From assembly GCA_022316685.1 (NCBI GenBank), contig JAKJHU010000067.1, positions 2,232,001 to 2,296,000 on the forward strand: a DNA stretch of 64,000 nt, given 5' to 3'. Of this stretch, positions 49,938 through 61,862 are shown piece by piece. Position 1 is the first letter of the stretch, and each line of letters begins with the position of its first letter. Both the position numbers and the translations under genes were made by a program. Under the pieces are notes generated by a model that saw only the letters and a list, made by a program, of their open reading frames with translations, searched no databases and was not told where the DNA came from. This DNA comes from Progne subis subis (lineage: Eukaryota > Chordata > Aves > Passeriformes > Hirundinidae).

Positions 49938-50643
49938 GAAGTGTATAGCAGTGTCCCCTCACGCCTGGCAGGTGCGCAGGCTAGCTCAGTTCTGCACTGC
50001 CACAGCGAGGATCGGTCGGGGTTACAGGCAGGGCAAGTAACCTCCTCCCTGTGAGTTCTTGGTTCCCCACACAGGCAAGTGGACCCGATGGAATTGTGAC
50101 TGCAGTGACGGAAAAAGGATCGACTCTCTTGAGCAGGGTGGAAGGTAGTTTATTAAGGGGAGTCCGGCAAGGAGCTCCGCCTCAGACCCTTGCTGCCCAG
50201 AGAGAGCCCAGATCAAAGCCTTGCGGCCACTTATAAACGGGGGAGGATCCAGGGGGTGACAACGGGTCAGCCAACCAGGGAACACGGGTGTGGTAACAGG
50301 GGTGTCAATTTCTGAACCATTAACAAATCACAGGGGGGTAGGAGGGGATTCCTTGGGCACCAGCCTATCACTCGACACCTCTCCTGGATTTTTGCAGAAT
50401 CCAGGGAAGGGTCTTGAAGTGACAGACAGGGCAACCAAGAGGAGAGGTGGGGGATTGACAGGGACAGGTGCAGGGGAGGAATGATTGGCATATAATGTCT
50501 GATTATATACCTACTCAAAAGGGGGAAAACTATTACAGAACACAAGGGTATACAGTGGACTGAACCATTACAAAAATAACTTAAAATCTTACAAAAATAA
50601 CTTAATAATTTAATAAAACAACTCTCGCACAACTACAGAAGTG
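49938..50643 (-). mobile_element. Solo LTR, family C copy C5, with 6-bp TSD
   Basis: The body is 49944-50637 (694 bp), minus strand. Its 5' end is the reverse complement of CGCACAACTACA and its 3' end reads CACTGCTATA, so it ends TA like copy C2. The perfect TSD GAAGTG sits at 49938-49943 and 50638-50643. The TATA box appears as CTTATAAAC near 50230 and the poly(A) signal as TTTATT at 50149-50154. The segment 'aaaaataacttaataa|tttaataaaacaac' at 50593-50620 is the uninterrupted version of the site where LTR B later entered copy C3. Confidence 0.88.
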
Positions 50644-51283
50644 GGCTACAGTATTGTAAACATATGCATTGCTCAGCCATATTTAGGTCTGCTTCATCAG
50701 CTTGTGAAAACAAACACATTTTCTACTCTTGGGCTATCTGGTTTTAAACGTCATCTTGACTCACATTTTCTGCAGAAAAATTCTTTGTCTCAGTTCTTCA
50801 CTTAGGAATATTTTTCTTCTCTCACCATTGCATAGAAAGTGATACAGAAAAACAAAATATATCTGCATGCTCATGACTACTTCATTCATCCTTGTTTTGC
50901 TCATGAAAAATAAGTGTATTTAATCGCTATATAGTGGAAAGCTTAATCGCTTAGATTTTTTGGACCGGGTTCTATTATCATGTATTTATATTTAAGGACA
51001 CTGTGTTTGGTTTTATTTACATATCAATTTAAACACATTTACAGTGTTTGGAATTTCCATTTTAATGTATATGTTGCTCTATACAATAACTTACTTATTG
51101 CAGAAACGTATATGTAAAAAATAAAATTAAATTAAATTTTTAAAAATCCAGATTCAAAAATATTGAGGCAAAATATATCTATATAAAGAAATAATTAGAA
51201 CTATAAGAACAATGGAAGACATGATACTGAAATAGATACAAAATTATGTGTCTTTGAGAAACTTATAAAATAAAGAGTCTATT
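50644..51283. other. AT-rich intergenic DNA, no feature seen
   Basis: No gene or repeat was recognised. Confidence 0.55.
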
Positions 51284-51456
51284 GAGATGATGCCTTAGAA
51301 AGGCTGACCTGAAAGAGAAACTGGACACAGCTAGAGAATAAAGCAGGTATTTATTGAAAGGCCTCTAGGATTCACCTTGGGCAGGACAGGGCCTGACCAG
51401 GGCTACACCCAAGATGGACTAAAAATTGTCACAAAATGGCTGACTGGTTACAAAGC

Positions 51457-52833
51457 TGTTGCAGTGTCCCTCATGCCTGGCAGACGTTGACCACAGGCTA
51501 GCTCAGTTTTGCACTGCAGCAGCGTGGATCAGTCGGGGTTACAGGCAGGGCGAGTAACCTCCTCCCGGTGGGTTCTTGGTTCTCCACACTGGTGGATGGA
51601 CCGGATGGCGTCACGACTGCGGCAACAGAAAAAGGGTCGACTCTCTTTGAGCAGGGTAAAAGGTGTTTTATTAAATGGGAGTCCAGCAAGGAGCTCTGCC
51701 TCAGACCCTTGCTGCCCAGAGAGAGCCCAGATCAAAGCCGAACACCAACTTATAAACGGGGGAGGATCCAGGGGTGGTGACAATGGGTCAGCCAATCAGT
51801 GAACATGGGGGTGTAACAGGCGTGTCAACTTCTGAACAAGGAACAAATCACAAGAGGGGAGGAGGGGATTTCCCGGGCACCAGCCTATCACTCGACGCCT
51901 CTCCTGGATCTTTCCAGAATCCAGGGAAGGGTTCCGAAGTGACAGACAGGGCAACCAAAAGTAGAGAGGGGATTGACAGGGACAGGTGCAGGAGAGGAAT
52001 GATTGGCATAAAACGTCTGGTTATATAACTAACTCATAGGGGGGAAACCATTACAGAAAATGGGGGGGCACAGTGGAATGAACCATTACAAAAGCTTCTT
52101 ACAAAACTTACAAAAATAACTTAATAACTGTTGAGGGTTAAGTTCTCCTGTAGAATTTTTCCCCCCATGAGTTGCTAGGAGACTTTAAGTACTAATAGTT
52201 AAGGGGTGCTTAACCTGACAAAAGAAGTTGATCACTTGGTTTTGGGGAAGGGAGGAGGCTCCCGGGAGAGCTGAGGTGTGGGCTCACAGCTCGCAGTCTT
52301 CCGGGGAGCACGGATTGGGTGACTGCTGGCTGCCTGGAGTCTACAGTTAGCGGAGGAGTTTGGTCCTGGGAATTCTACCATCTGTTGGAGTGCCCAGGAA
52401 TTCGGAGTTTCTTCGTTACCCTGCTGGATTTTGGGTCAGCCCGGATCCAGCCGCTGCGGGTTCTCCGGCACTGCCCACTTCATCTGCCAGGGCACCCCCC
52501 TGCCTGCTGAGGACAGTCCACCGCTTCCAGCTTCCAGCCATCAGCGCTGGAGTTTCCACCGTTTGCCCTCAGGGTTCTTGGTTCTGTTTTACTGTTATTA
52601 TAATTGCTGTTGTTGTTTGTCTGTCCTGTTATATTTACTAGTAAAGGACTGTTATTCCTTTTCCCCATAGCTCTGACCGAAAAGTTTTTTTTTTTAATCT
52701 TCCAAATTATAATAACACAGAGGGAAGGATTTGAATTCCTCATTTCCTAGAGAGGCCTGCCTCTCCTTAGCAGACACCTGTCTTTTTTCAAACAGAGACA
52801 ATAACTTAATAAAACAACTCTTGCACCACCACA
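51457..52833 (-). mobile_element. Solo LTR, family C copy C3 (ERVK-like), middle shell of the nest
   Basis: The C body is 51457-52128 and 52806-52833, about 700 bp, with ends CACTGCAACA and TGTGGTGGTGCAAG read on the minus strand. The TSD is CAAAGC (51451-51456) versus CAAAGT (52834-52839), one transition apart. The TATA box appears as TATAAAC at 51751 and the poly(A) signal as TTTATT near 51666. It lies inside LTR D2 and is itself split by LTR B close to its own 5' end. Confidence 0.9.
52129..52800 (+). mobile_element. Solo LTR, family B (ERVL-like), inner shell of the nest, 5-bp TSD
   Basis: The body is 672 bp, from TGTTGAGGGTTAAG to CAAACAGAGACA, with a perfect 5-bp TSD ATAAC at 52124-52128 and 52801-52805. 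Its last ~190 bp ('actagtaaaggactgttatt', 'aattataataacacagaggg', 'ccttagcagacacctgtctt') match the 3' end of LTR A2, while the first two thirds do not. The GC-rich centre creates several overlapping plus-strand ORFs with no domain. Confidence 0.9.
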
Positions 52834-53119
52834 CAAAGTCTTACACTTTTACAAGTTTTGGTCCATTTGCATATTGGGGTTTAATTGTCCAATTACAGCT
52901 TCAGGTTGTGAGGTCTCATCCTTCTTGTTTGTCCCTTCATGTCCACTGTTATGTTTTCAGTCCTGCAGGTTATCCTTGGTCTTCAGCAGGAAAAGGATTA
53001 GTTTTGTCTACCTACACTGTGAAGAGAGCTTACTAACACTTAATATGAGGCTCAGAACTACACGCCTAGGCAGCAAAGAATCTGAAAAATAAGAAAGCTA
53101 AATCTTAAGGAATCAGAGA

Positions 53120-54047
53120 ATATCTACAAATTTAAAAGAAATTTGATGACTGTTTATTAAAAGTCATATTAAAGAGCTATTCTTCTTGTAGCTTAATCAA
53201 AACATACTAAATTAAATTACAAATCTGTTTCTATTGCTGAGCATAGACATTTTGAATAAGCAAAACTGAGTTATCAACTTGCTCTAAAACCCAACAGCTG
53301 GTTGAAAATTTCCTAGTGCCTCCTGTGGTGATCAAGAATGACATCAAAGAGCAAAAAATTTCTTCATGAAAAAGTCATGAAAAATTCTTCAAAAATATGT
53401 TTACCTAAACCTTCCTTTGACATAAATTTGCCACAAAATTAGTTGTATCAAGTTAGATTTTACAAATAAAATTTAAATTATAGACAAGATAAGAATTAAT
53501 GTGGCTTTTATAAAATAAATCATTTTTATTAAGAGCAAACACAGTATTTATCTTTTATAATAGAAAGAATGGAAATCATAAAATATATGGAAAATTAAAG
53601 ACAGAAATCATCTCTACAAGTACTTCTCTTTTATTGCTGTACCTCACAACTTTTCATTAGATTTAATATCTTTGTTTAGAGTTCTTTGAATGCCCAGAAA
53701 ATGTCTGTTAAAATTGAAGATGCTGTGCATTATTGTCCATGGTTAATGTATTTAAATTGCTAGTAGTACCTTTGGGAAATGCTTTTGTATGCTGCTGCCA
53801 ACTGTTTCTATTTTCTGTTGACAGTGGTGTATATTGTAGTTAGACATAAGGAAAGTTTTGTCTAAGAACAGGACTCACATCTTCTACCTCCTCTGTCAAA
53901 TCTGCCAATCTAAAATAGTTTCACATTTACTCATTTGAGCTCTTTCTTTTTAAAGGTCTCTATTGTTTGTAGTGGGAATGAAAACTATCACAGACACAGC
54001 GAGAAAGCTTTGAATGTCATTCATTTCTTTGCTGCACATTTGTTAGC

Positions 54048-54078
<31 letters not shown>

Positions 54079-54359
54079 ATAAGGAAAGAAGTTCTAGAAG
54101 ACCAAATTGCTTTTTAGATAAACCTTGACAGGCTGGAAGAATGTGCTAGTTCTTTCTTGAAAGAAAGCTCAAGAAAGTTTAAATTAAAAAAAAAAAAAAA
54201 AAAAAAAAATTAACCTCATATGACAGGCTGACAACCAACACACTTGGAAGGAACTTCGCGTTAAAAAGACCAAATTATCCTGGCAGACAAAAAAATTGGA
54301 CCTGTTTCCAAATTAGACTCTTGCAGCAATGAAGGCCAACCAAACAGAAGGATGTATTA
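53120..54359. other. AT-rich intergenic DNA with two long A-runs
   Basis: A-runs of 29 (54049-54077) and 24 (54186-54209) lie about 110 bp apart. No gene was recognised. Confidence 0.55.
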
Positions 54360-54840
54360 GTGACAGCATAACCACAATGAGTCGGGGAACGGATTGTTTG
54401 TGAATTATAACAGCATCTGGACTATTGTATCCAATTTAGGTTTCCCAGCTTAAGAAATACAATGAGGTATTTTATCAAAATTAGTAAGAGTCAACAGGAT
54501 GATTAGGAGGACTAGAGAACAAGACATTCAAGAAGAAACTATGGGAGCAGAATTTCTTCAGCCTGAGGAAAAGGCTAAAGACCAGCCTAATTACAGTCTT
54601 TATCCACCAAATGGGAACCTATATGCCAAACAGTCCCAGATTGTTCTCACAGGTGCGAAGTGAAAAGATAAGAAGAATCCAGCTGCAATACCAAACATTC
54701 CATTATACTTTTTTTTTTTTTGTGAAAGACCAAATTCCTCAGTTGTCATCCTTGGAGATTCTTGAAATTCTACTAGACACAATCCAGAGGTATCCATTAG
54801 GTATTGAACTTTCAGATAAGATGAGACTTTAGTTCTGGTC
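54360..54840 (+). mobile_element. CR1 LINE, old degenerate 3' portion
   Basis: 'actattgtatccaatttagg', 'ttcccagcttaagaaataca', 'caacaggatgattaggagga', 'ctagagaacaagacattcaa' and 'cttcagcctgaggaaaaggc' match, in order, the CR1 region from the end of ORF2 into the 3' UTR. A T-run at 54710-54721 interrupts it. It is the most diverged CR1 copy here, and the boundaries are approximate. Confidence 0.72.
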
Positions 54841-55417
54841 ATTTTCTTTATAATATGCTATTCTGTTATCAAAAGTTAAAAGAAAAATCTTCAGTAAAAT
54901 TATATTATTTTCACAGAAATCATTAAAAAATGCCTTCTCTTAGACATTACAAATATCTAATTAGAGAACATACTACTCAAATGCTATGATTTTCTTTGTG
55001 TGTAAATATGCAGAATCTCTTACAACAGAAATTTGCCTATTAAAACATCCAGATTGGTACATTTAAAAATATACTTCCACTTCTACTAAAAATTTTTAAT
55101 ACACACTTAACACGTGTGCACATTTTCTTTAAACGCCAACTCAAACAATATAATTGCCAAACCATGTGAATTTCTAAAATCAGGATATTTTTACTCTTCA
55201 TTTTTCAGATAGAATGTGGTTTTTTGTTGTTTTATTTTGGTTTTTTTTTTTTTTCATTTATTTCAACGAGGACTTCATTGTGGCTACAGAAGCTGCAATG
55301 TGGATATTGTAAGGTATTATCATCAAATTAATGAAAATCATTAGAGATTGATCTTTCAACATCAAAACATTAACACTCACAAATTTCAGTGATTAGAACA
55401 CATTATTTTTTATATTC
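54841..55417. other. AT-rich intergenic DNA, no feature seen
   Basis: There is a T-rich low-complexity patch at about 55218-55260. No gene was recognised. Confidence 0.5.
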
Positions 55418-56000
55418 TGTTGTAGTTTGACGCTGGCCAAATGCCAGGAACCCACAAAAGTGACTCAGTCACCCTCCCTTGCAACAGCTGGGCAGAGGAG
55501 AGAAAAATTTAACAAAGGGTTCATTAGTTCAGGTAAGGTCCAGGAGAAAACACTCCAAGGGGAAGTAGAGGTACAAAGTGAATTTATTATTAACAAAATC
55601 AGAGGAGGCTAATGAGAAGTAAAATAACCCCTTAAAAACACCTTTCCCCCCCCCCAAAACCCTTCTTCCTTCCTACCGACAGCACGGGGAGAGAGAGCAT
55701 TTGGTCACTTTGTCACAAAAGGGTTTGTTGTTTCACATACATGTTCTCACCTTCTCCTCCCTTCTTGCTGGAATTCAAATTGTATCACCTTTTTTTTTTA
55801 ATTATTTTCTTCTTAAATATGTTATTACTGAGGCATTACCACCATCTCTAATTGGTCCAGCCTTGGCCAGCATCATGTCCATCTTCAGAGCCATCAGGGA
55901 TTGGCTGTGCCGGACATGGTGAAGCCTTCCGGCGGCTCCTCACAGAAGCCACCCCTGTGCCCCTCCTCTACCACAAACCAGGCTGTGCAAAGTCAGCACA
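55418..56000 (-). mobile_element. LTR, family F copy F2 (avian ERVL-type)
   Basis: The left end is TGTTGTAGTTTGACGCTGGCC. The body carries 'aaaacactccaaggggaagt' and 'agcacggggagaga', shared with F1. The right part ('attggctgtgccggacatgg', 'cctcacagaagccacccctg') is the other end of this avian LTR, ending near 'agtcagcaca' at 56000. At 583 bp it keeps both ends but has lost much of the middle found in F1 (the 'gctccagc' repeat zone). No clear TSD was found. A T-run lies at about 55791-55799. Confidence 0.75.
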
Positions 56001-58620
56001 CAGTCAATGCGCTAGATGCGTACGTTTTCTTTAGTAAGATTCATAAGGTTGTAACTAACAGCTAGCTAAAGTTATATTGCCCGTACAATCAAATTGGGTT
56101 AAAATGACAGATATCATACAACCTCTTTCCACTCACTTTCAGAACCTCAGATGCCATGTTGCTCTCAACAGTACAAACTATATATTAATATCTAAAATAT
56201 CTAAGAATATTTTTAGCCTTGGATTATATCTACTTTAAAATTATACAACAGTTAAACTTATCCAAAGTTTACTTTGATACCCAGTCAAGTGTATCAACTA
56301 CAACAAATTTGGAAATGTTTGTATGTAAGACAGAAATGTTTGCATTCAAATAAACTTCATCTGTGTTTTCTCCAATTTTATACTGAAATATCTTAATGAA
56401 CAAAATTGAAATACTCAATGTTTGTCACTAATTTTACATCTGATACCAAATCAGTAGCTGGGGAAATGGATTAAATTTGATGAAGAGCTCCACAGTAGAT
56501 ATTCATCACCTTCATATTCTTAGTCATTAAGGTTTTATTCCACTTATCAAACACTTGTTAGCTGTGCAGTAATGAATCAATCAGTCTCAGGATGAAGGCA
56601 GCTGGAATACTTCAATTGATTCTTTTGTAGTTTCTTGGCATTACTGGCGTATATGTCCAAAGAATTTTCTTTTGTCTGGGATTAACCAGTTAAGTAACTC
56701 TATATTCTTTTGTTTGATGCGTATATATGCAAACAAACACACACACAAATATATCTGTTAAATACATACATGATGGTGAATATGTATCTTCTAAATAGAC
56801 AAAAAGAAAAAGTCAGGAGATGGTAAAAAGGAGTTGTAAATAAGGAATGTCTGTTGTGAATATATGCACACTGAAATGAAAATTTTACTTGGACATTTGA
56901 CAATTAGGTAGAAAGGTGTCAGTGAAGATAAAAATATTTTAAAGTAATGTACTTTTATTTTGGTTTAATGGGATCAGTGAATTGGGAAAAAGTTAATTTC
57001 TTGCTGAATCTTCATCACAGTAATATGAGAAGAGTGGAGTTTTGTGTTTAGTAAACTTCAAAAGCTCATCTTGTACTCTGTCCTACTTCACTGACTGGTT
57101 ATGTGGGTCATGTCTCCTTTGTTTTACCCAAAAAATCACCATAGCATAGAGGAACTAAGAAAGATCTACAAGTAGGTTAGACATGGTGACACCCTGATGA
57201 AGAATCTCTGAATATATTTGTCTTAAACTCTTAATAATATTGAAAATTTTCATAGTAACAAAAAACTGACTTTTATTCCATTTCTATGAACAAATGGACT
57301 GTTAATGTCTGCTCTTAAAAATAGAAAAGCATAAAGCACTCAGACTTTAAATACTTCAGTAGTTCAAATATTTGCCTTGACACAGGTATCAGAACAAACT
57401 ACAGTTAAATCATGTTAAGTACAGCCACAAATATGTTTTTTTTTTTTTCTCTTTATAGCTTTATTTTCTTTTGAGTGTACATTTCCAGCAGTAGGTTAAT
57501 GTTTACAAAAAATATGAAATTTTGCATCTCAGTTATTGTTAGTAGTTTAGCTCCCACATTCTACTAAGCCACTAGTTAATGTGTATTCTTCTTGTCCTGT
57601 TATTGCTGATATTTATATCAAAAAGAAAAATAAATTCTAAAATCCCCTGAAAGTTCTATGTCTACCATAAATTGTTCGTTTAACTCTGTCTCCTAACTTC
57701 TTAAACTTTTAATTGTTAGAGACTATGAGATTAAATGTGGCAGAACAATGTTTGTAGCTGTACTTAAGTACTTGTACACTTAAATCTCAGTGTCTTTGAA
57801 AAGAATTAAGGCAAAGGACAAATGTGTTAACCAGGCAAGGATTGGTTTTATTCTGTGATGCATGACATCCTCTCCATATTCAAAGTTAATTTACCTTTTA
57901 TAAGAATGGTCTGTTTCTTACTTTTGATCTGAATTAGATAGAAACTTCTTTGTTTCATAGTGCGAGAGGTCAGTTGTTGAAATGTGCTGATCTGAAAGGA
58001 AATAGAATTGCTATCCTTTGAGATACTCAAGGCTCTTGGCCACATCTCTGAGAACTTCATCAAACTTTGAAGTTGGTTGAAACTTCAATTTTGGCTTCAT
58101 TTTATGCATGTATGAACTGGACAACTTCAAGAGGATATTTCCAATCAAAACTATTCTAAGATTCTATGAATCTGATAGCCTGAATTATCTCCAAGTGGGG
58201 CATTGCCCTTTTTGTGATCAAGGATGCCAGATATTGGAATTTTATCAGTTTCCTTTCTTTTTATTTCCTTATCTTGCCAGAATCTGTTTTAAAAATACTT
58301 CAATGGAACACACATTTGCACAAAACCACAAACTGCTCTTGAAAAATAGGAAAATAAGAACAGTAAGGGTAGAATTCCAAAAAGCAAAGCAAGAAATTAC
58401 ACCTGGTCAAATTTGCAGTACACTAGTATTTTGGAAATTAATTTGATGCTTCATTTTATCAGAATGATGCAAGAGGAGTAGAAAAAAAAATTCTATCAAA
58501 GAATACACCAGTTGTGTGTATGTCACACAGTAGAATATTTCGGTAATGCAGGTAGATCTGAAAGTTTTTTTACTGTACCCTAGATGGTTTAGTACAATTA
58601 ATATTTTAATCATGCTATAG
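56001..58620. other. AT-rich intergenic DNA, about 2.6 kb
   Basis: No gene or recognisable repeat apart from a T-run near 57437-57449. The ORF at 58108-58446 has no known domain. Confidence 0.5.
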
Positions 58621-58622
58621 GA

Positions 58623-58704
58623 GAATAAAATAAAATAAAATAAAATAAAATAAAATAAAATAAAATAAAATAAAATAAAATAAAATAAAATAAAATAAAA
58701 TAAA
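58623..58704 (+). repeat. (ATAAA)n pentanucleotide microsatellite
   Basis: About 16 perfect AATAA/ATAAA units run without interruption. Confidence 0.95.
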
Positions 58705-59079
58705 TATTTGTTGTAAACCTAAAAGTTTGAATATATAAAATGTTATAATACCAATCAATAGACTAATGAAACACATTTGAATTTCTGTTAATATAAAATA
58801 GTGCTAAAATTAGGAATATCAAATCTATTATTAGACAAACTTATTTATATAAAAAGAACTAAGGAAAAGACTAAATAGTTCTTATAGAAATCAAGGTTGA
58901 ATAATCTATTAACTCTGAAACATGAGCATGGAAGAAAAAATATTGGATCTGTCAAGAATCAGTAAAATAATAATTTTCTTGAGTGGAATGTCAGAAATTA
59001 AATTAGCAGATATTTTCTTTCTACCTCAAGACTAATTTCAGACCTTGAAAAATTAGTGAGCAATTGTCTATCTTTCTAC
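58705..59079. other. AT-rich intergenic DNA, no feature seen
   Basis: No gene or repeat was recognised. Confidence 0.5.
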
Positions 59080-59830
59080 GTTAGTGTCTTGATTTGGAAA
59101 GACAGGTATCTGCTAAGGAAGGCAGGAGCCTTCCTTGGAATGGAGAAGGTATCCCCCTTCCCTCTGAATTATTATAATTTTGAAATTAAGGGGGTCTCAG
59201 GGAAAGATATGGCAGGAATAACAGTTCAACAGTTCTTTACTAGGAAAATCAAAATAAAAATGTAGTAGTACATAAAACAAACAAACAAACAAACAAACAA
59301 ACCCAAAACAAAAACAAAATTAAAAAAAAAAAAAAAAAAAAAACCAAAAAAAACCACAAACCAAACCAAACCAAAACAAAAAAACCAACAAGAAAACACT
59401 GACAGAATCAGAATACAACCTGATACCCTGTTGGTCAGGGTGTTGGTAGCAGTCCAATCAAGTCTTCTTGGAGTGACTGATGTAGTTCTGTTAAAGCAAT
59501 GACTCTGTAGAAGGGTGTAGTTTTCCTCTGAAAGTCCAGTGGTGGTGAGATGGGTCCAGTCTTCCTCTGGGAATCCAGTGTAAATAGGCTGCCTTGGTGT
59601 TCTGACTCTCAGTATTTATCCACGTAGGAATGCTTGGGTGGAGCATCTCACAATGGGTTGATGTAATTTTATCAGTCATGCAGTAAGACTCAATGGCCCA
59701 TTAACAGAAGATGTCTCCCTGGGCAGAGGATGGGTCCTGGAAGAGAAAAAGAACACTGCCCCACCTGGTTTTAATAGATGGTAATAGAATATATTTGGTT
59801 ACAGCTCACATTGCAACCTAAGACAGTTGG
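59080..59830 (-). mobile_element. Solo LTR, family A copy A2 (ERVL-like), imperfect 5-bp TSD
   Basis: The body is 59085-59825 (741 bp). On the minus strand it starts TGTCTTAGGTTGCAATG and ends CAAATCAAGACA. The flanks GTTAG (59080-59084) and GTTGG (59826-59830) are a 5-bp TSD with one difference. The 5' two thirds match LTR A1. The 3' third, beyond an A/C-rich block at 59275-59390 that includes (AAAC)n and an A22-type run, matches LTR B instead. Confidence 0.85.
59275..59390 (+). repeat. (AAAC)n and A-run block inside LTR A2
   Basis: AAAC units at about 59275-59302, then A/C-rich sequence and an A-run at about 59322-59342. On the LTR strand it is the T/G-rich tract that also precedes the 3' end of A1 and, in short form, of B. 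Confidence 0.85.
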
Positions 59831-61862
59831 GTTTTAGTGATGAAACACTAAAAATCATGGTTGTATTGTTTTGGTATCATAAGTACATTTGAGCTGTTCA
59901 TTGTAATTTTTAATCTCAAAAAATTAAGAATAAAATTAAAAAAAAAAAAAAAAAAAAAAAAAGAGATGTGCAGTAAATTGTGCTCTTCCAAATTCAGATA
60001 TGTCTTAGAGTCTAAGAAACAAGAATGCATTTTAGTGATACCATGTAGTTGCATGGAAGTGAAGGGGGAAATGTTGCACTGCAGACTGAAATTACTTTCT
60101 CCTCCTTGTCTTTCTTTATTATGTGAGATCTCCTTTATACATTTATACTGCTGAATTCCTGTGGAAATATTGTCTCAAATAAACACACTGAAGTGTTGCT
60201 TCAAACCATAGGTCTGACCTCTGAATTTTTAGGTTAACCACTACTTTTCTCCTTTATTATTTGAAATAATTTCCCTTAAGTCTAGAGTTTGGCTTTTTTA
60301 GGGTTTTTTTTTTGCATGTGGAGCACACAAATTTCAAACAGACTGTTTTTTCCTGTTATTTGTATCTCATACAATACCTCTTCTACTGATAGCTTCATTT
60401 ATAAACCTGCCAGAAACTGATGGGAATCAATGAATACATGATTCTACTTTGCTAAATCCTAACAATGATTATGTGGTTTGACACTAATCACTGACTTTTT
60501 ATTTCTACTTTTATCTAAATCCATCTTGATTTCTCATTAGTCTCTGAAAATGTAGAAACTGTGCTTGCACTTATGGATGTATCTGAACAACAGTTAAGTT
60601 TGTTTCTGTTCTTCATTTTCCATAAAAAGAATAAACAGCTATACATAATTTAGATTTGTTATAATATGCATTATCAGTGTCATTATCAGTAACTAATATG
60701 TGCTCTTGTACTTCATTTAATTGAATTATAAGACAACTACTTGTGAGAGAAAATACTAAACTGAAACTAATGGCTGTTTTTCTTTGTGTGATAATTTCCT
60801 CAAGAACAAATATACTGAGGACAAGTAAAAAAAACTCTTACAGCTAATGGGAAAATACTGTGGAGAAATTATTCTGAAGAGAAGAATTCTTACTCTAAAT
60901 GTGGCCATTTGTGCATAGGCTTTATATTTTTAATTTAATTTGCCATCAAGTCCAAATTAAATGATGCAGCAAATGACTGGTGAGTAGGTGAAGATATAAC
61001 TATTGTTCCTCTCTGCAATGAAGAAAAGTATTTAATAAAGAAATTATTTTATTATTTGGGTTTAATGAGAAAAAAAATCTTTGCACATATTGCATTTTAA
61101 TTATTTTGAACTGATGTTAATTAAAACAGCAGTTAGGCTCCTTCCTGAGAGCCGTTAAGCTCTCAGGAAGTGACCATGTGTCCACATTGGGGAGGAGGTA
61201 CATTCTCAGGCAGGCTTTGCACCTCTGGTTCTCAGACAAACTGGACTGTAAGACCTGATGTACTTCACCACACCCCATCTTTGTAATACACTAAGATTTG
61301 CAAGTCTCATCCATGAACAGGAGGTGCTTCAGATCTCACTCGACACGATTTCAGAGTCCAACCCACGCTGAGCATTCCAAGAAGTTTTTTTCCTGCCCTA
61401 CAAAGTAAAGAAAACCATGGAAATGGAGAAAAGATATCTTTCTGATACAGAAGTGCATTCCATATCTTAAAAATAAATAAATAAATAAATAAACCCTTTA
61501 AATGACAGATGTTAACAGCACACTTTAAAATAGAAGAAAAGTTCATTATAAGCATTTCTAATTCAGAGATGATAATTCTTATTAAGAAGTAACTGAATAT
61601 ATGTATTTCAAATAGTTCTGGCTCCTAGAAATGATGGTTAGTACTGACATTCTTATATTTCCTAAATCTTGGGATAAAAGAAACTATATTCCCTTTCCAA
61701 CTGTTATTAAGAACAAGATCCAGAAGATTATTTTTTACTCACATTGTCATGAAACTGCTTACCACATAAATGCTGGCACTGCAACACAGTTCGTTTGATC
61801 ATATTTCTAGTACTACAAGCCCTTATCTTCTTGCAGAACAAGAAATGTAAATACAACATAAG
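59831..61862. other. AT-rich intergenic DNA, about 2 kb
   Basis: Contains A25 at 59938-59962, an AAAT-type microsatellite at about 61467-61492 and a 12-bp hairpin at 61141-61170. No gene was recognised. Confidence 0.5.
61141..61170. repeat. Perfect 12-bp inverted repeat, 6-nt loop
   Basis: Arms CTTCCTGAGAGC (61141-61152) and GCTCTCAGGAAG (61159-61170) flank the loop CGTTAA. No U-run follows on either strand. It could be chance, a relic of a repeat, or an RNA hairpin if transcribed. Confidence 0.75.

Larger units (their letters stand above)
51284..53119 (-). mobile_element. Solo LTR, family D copy D2 (ERV1-like), outer shell of a triple nest, 4-bp TSD
   Basis: The D body occupies 51288-51456 and 52834-53115, about 445 bp once the insert and its duplicated target are removed, against 459 bp for D1. 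The plus-strand ends are TGATGCCTTAG and CTTAAGGAATCA. The perfect 4-bp TSD GAGA is at 51284-51287 and 53116-53119. The pieces align with D1: the left piece matches its 3' half ('gggcaggacagggcctgacc') and the right piece its 5' half ('acaagttttggtccatttgc', 'ccgcctaggcagcaaagaat'-like). The octamer is kept at 52865-52872. Confidence 0.9.
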
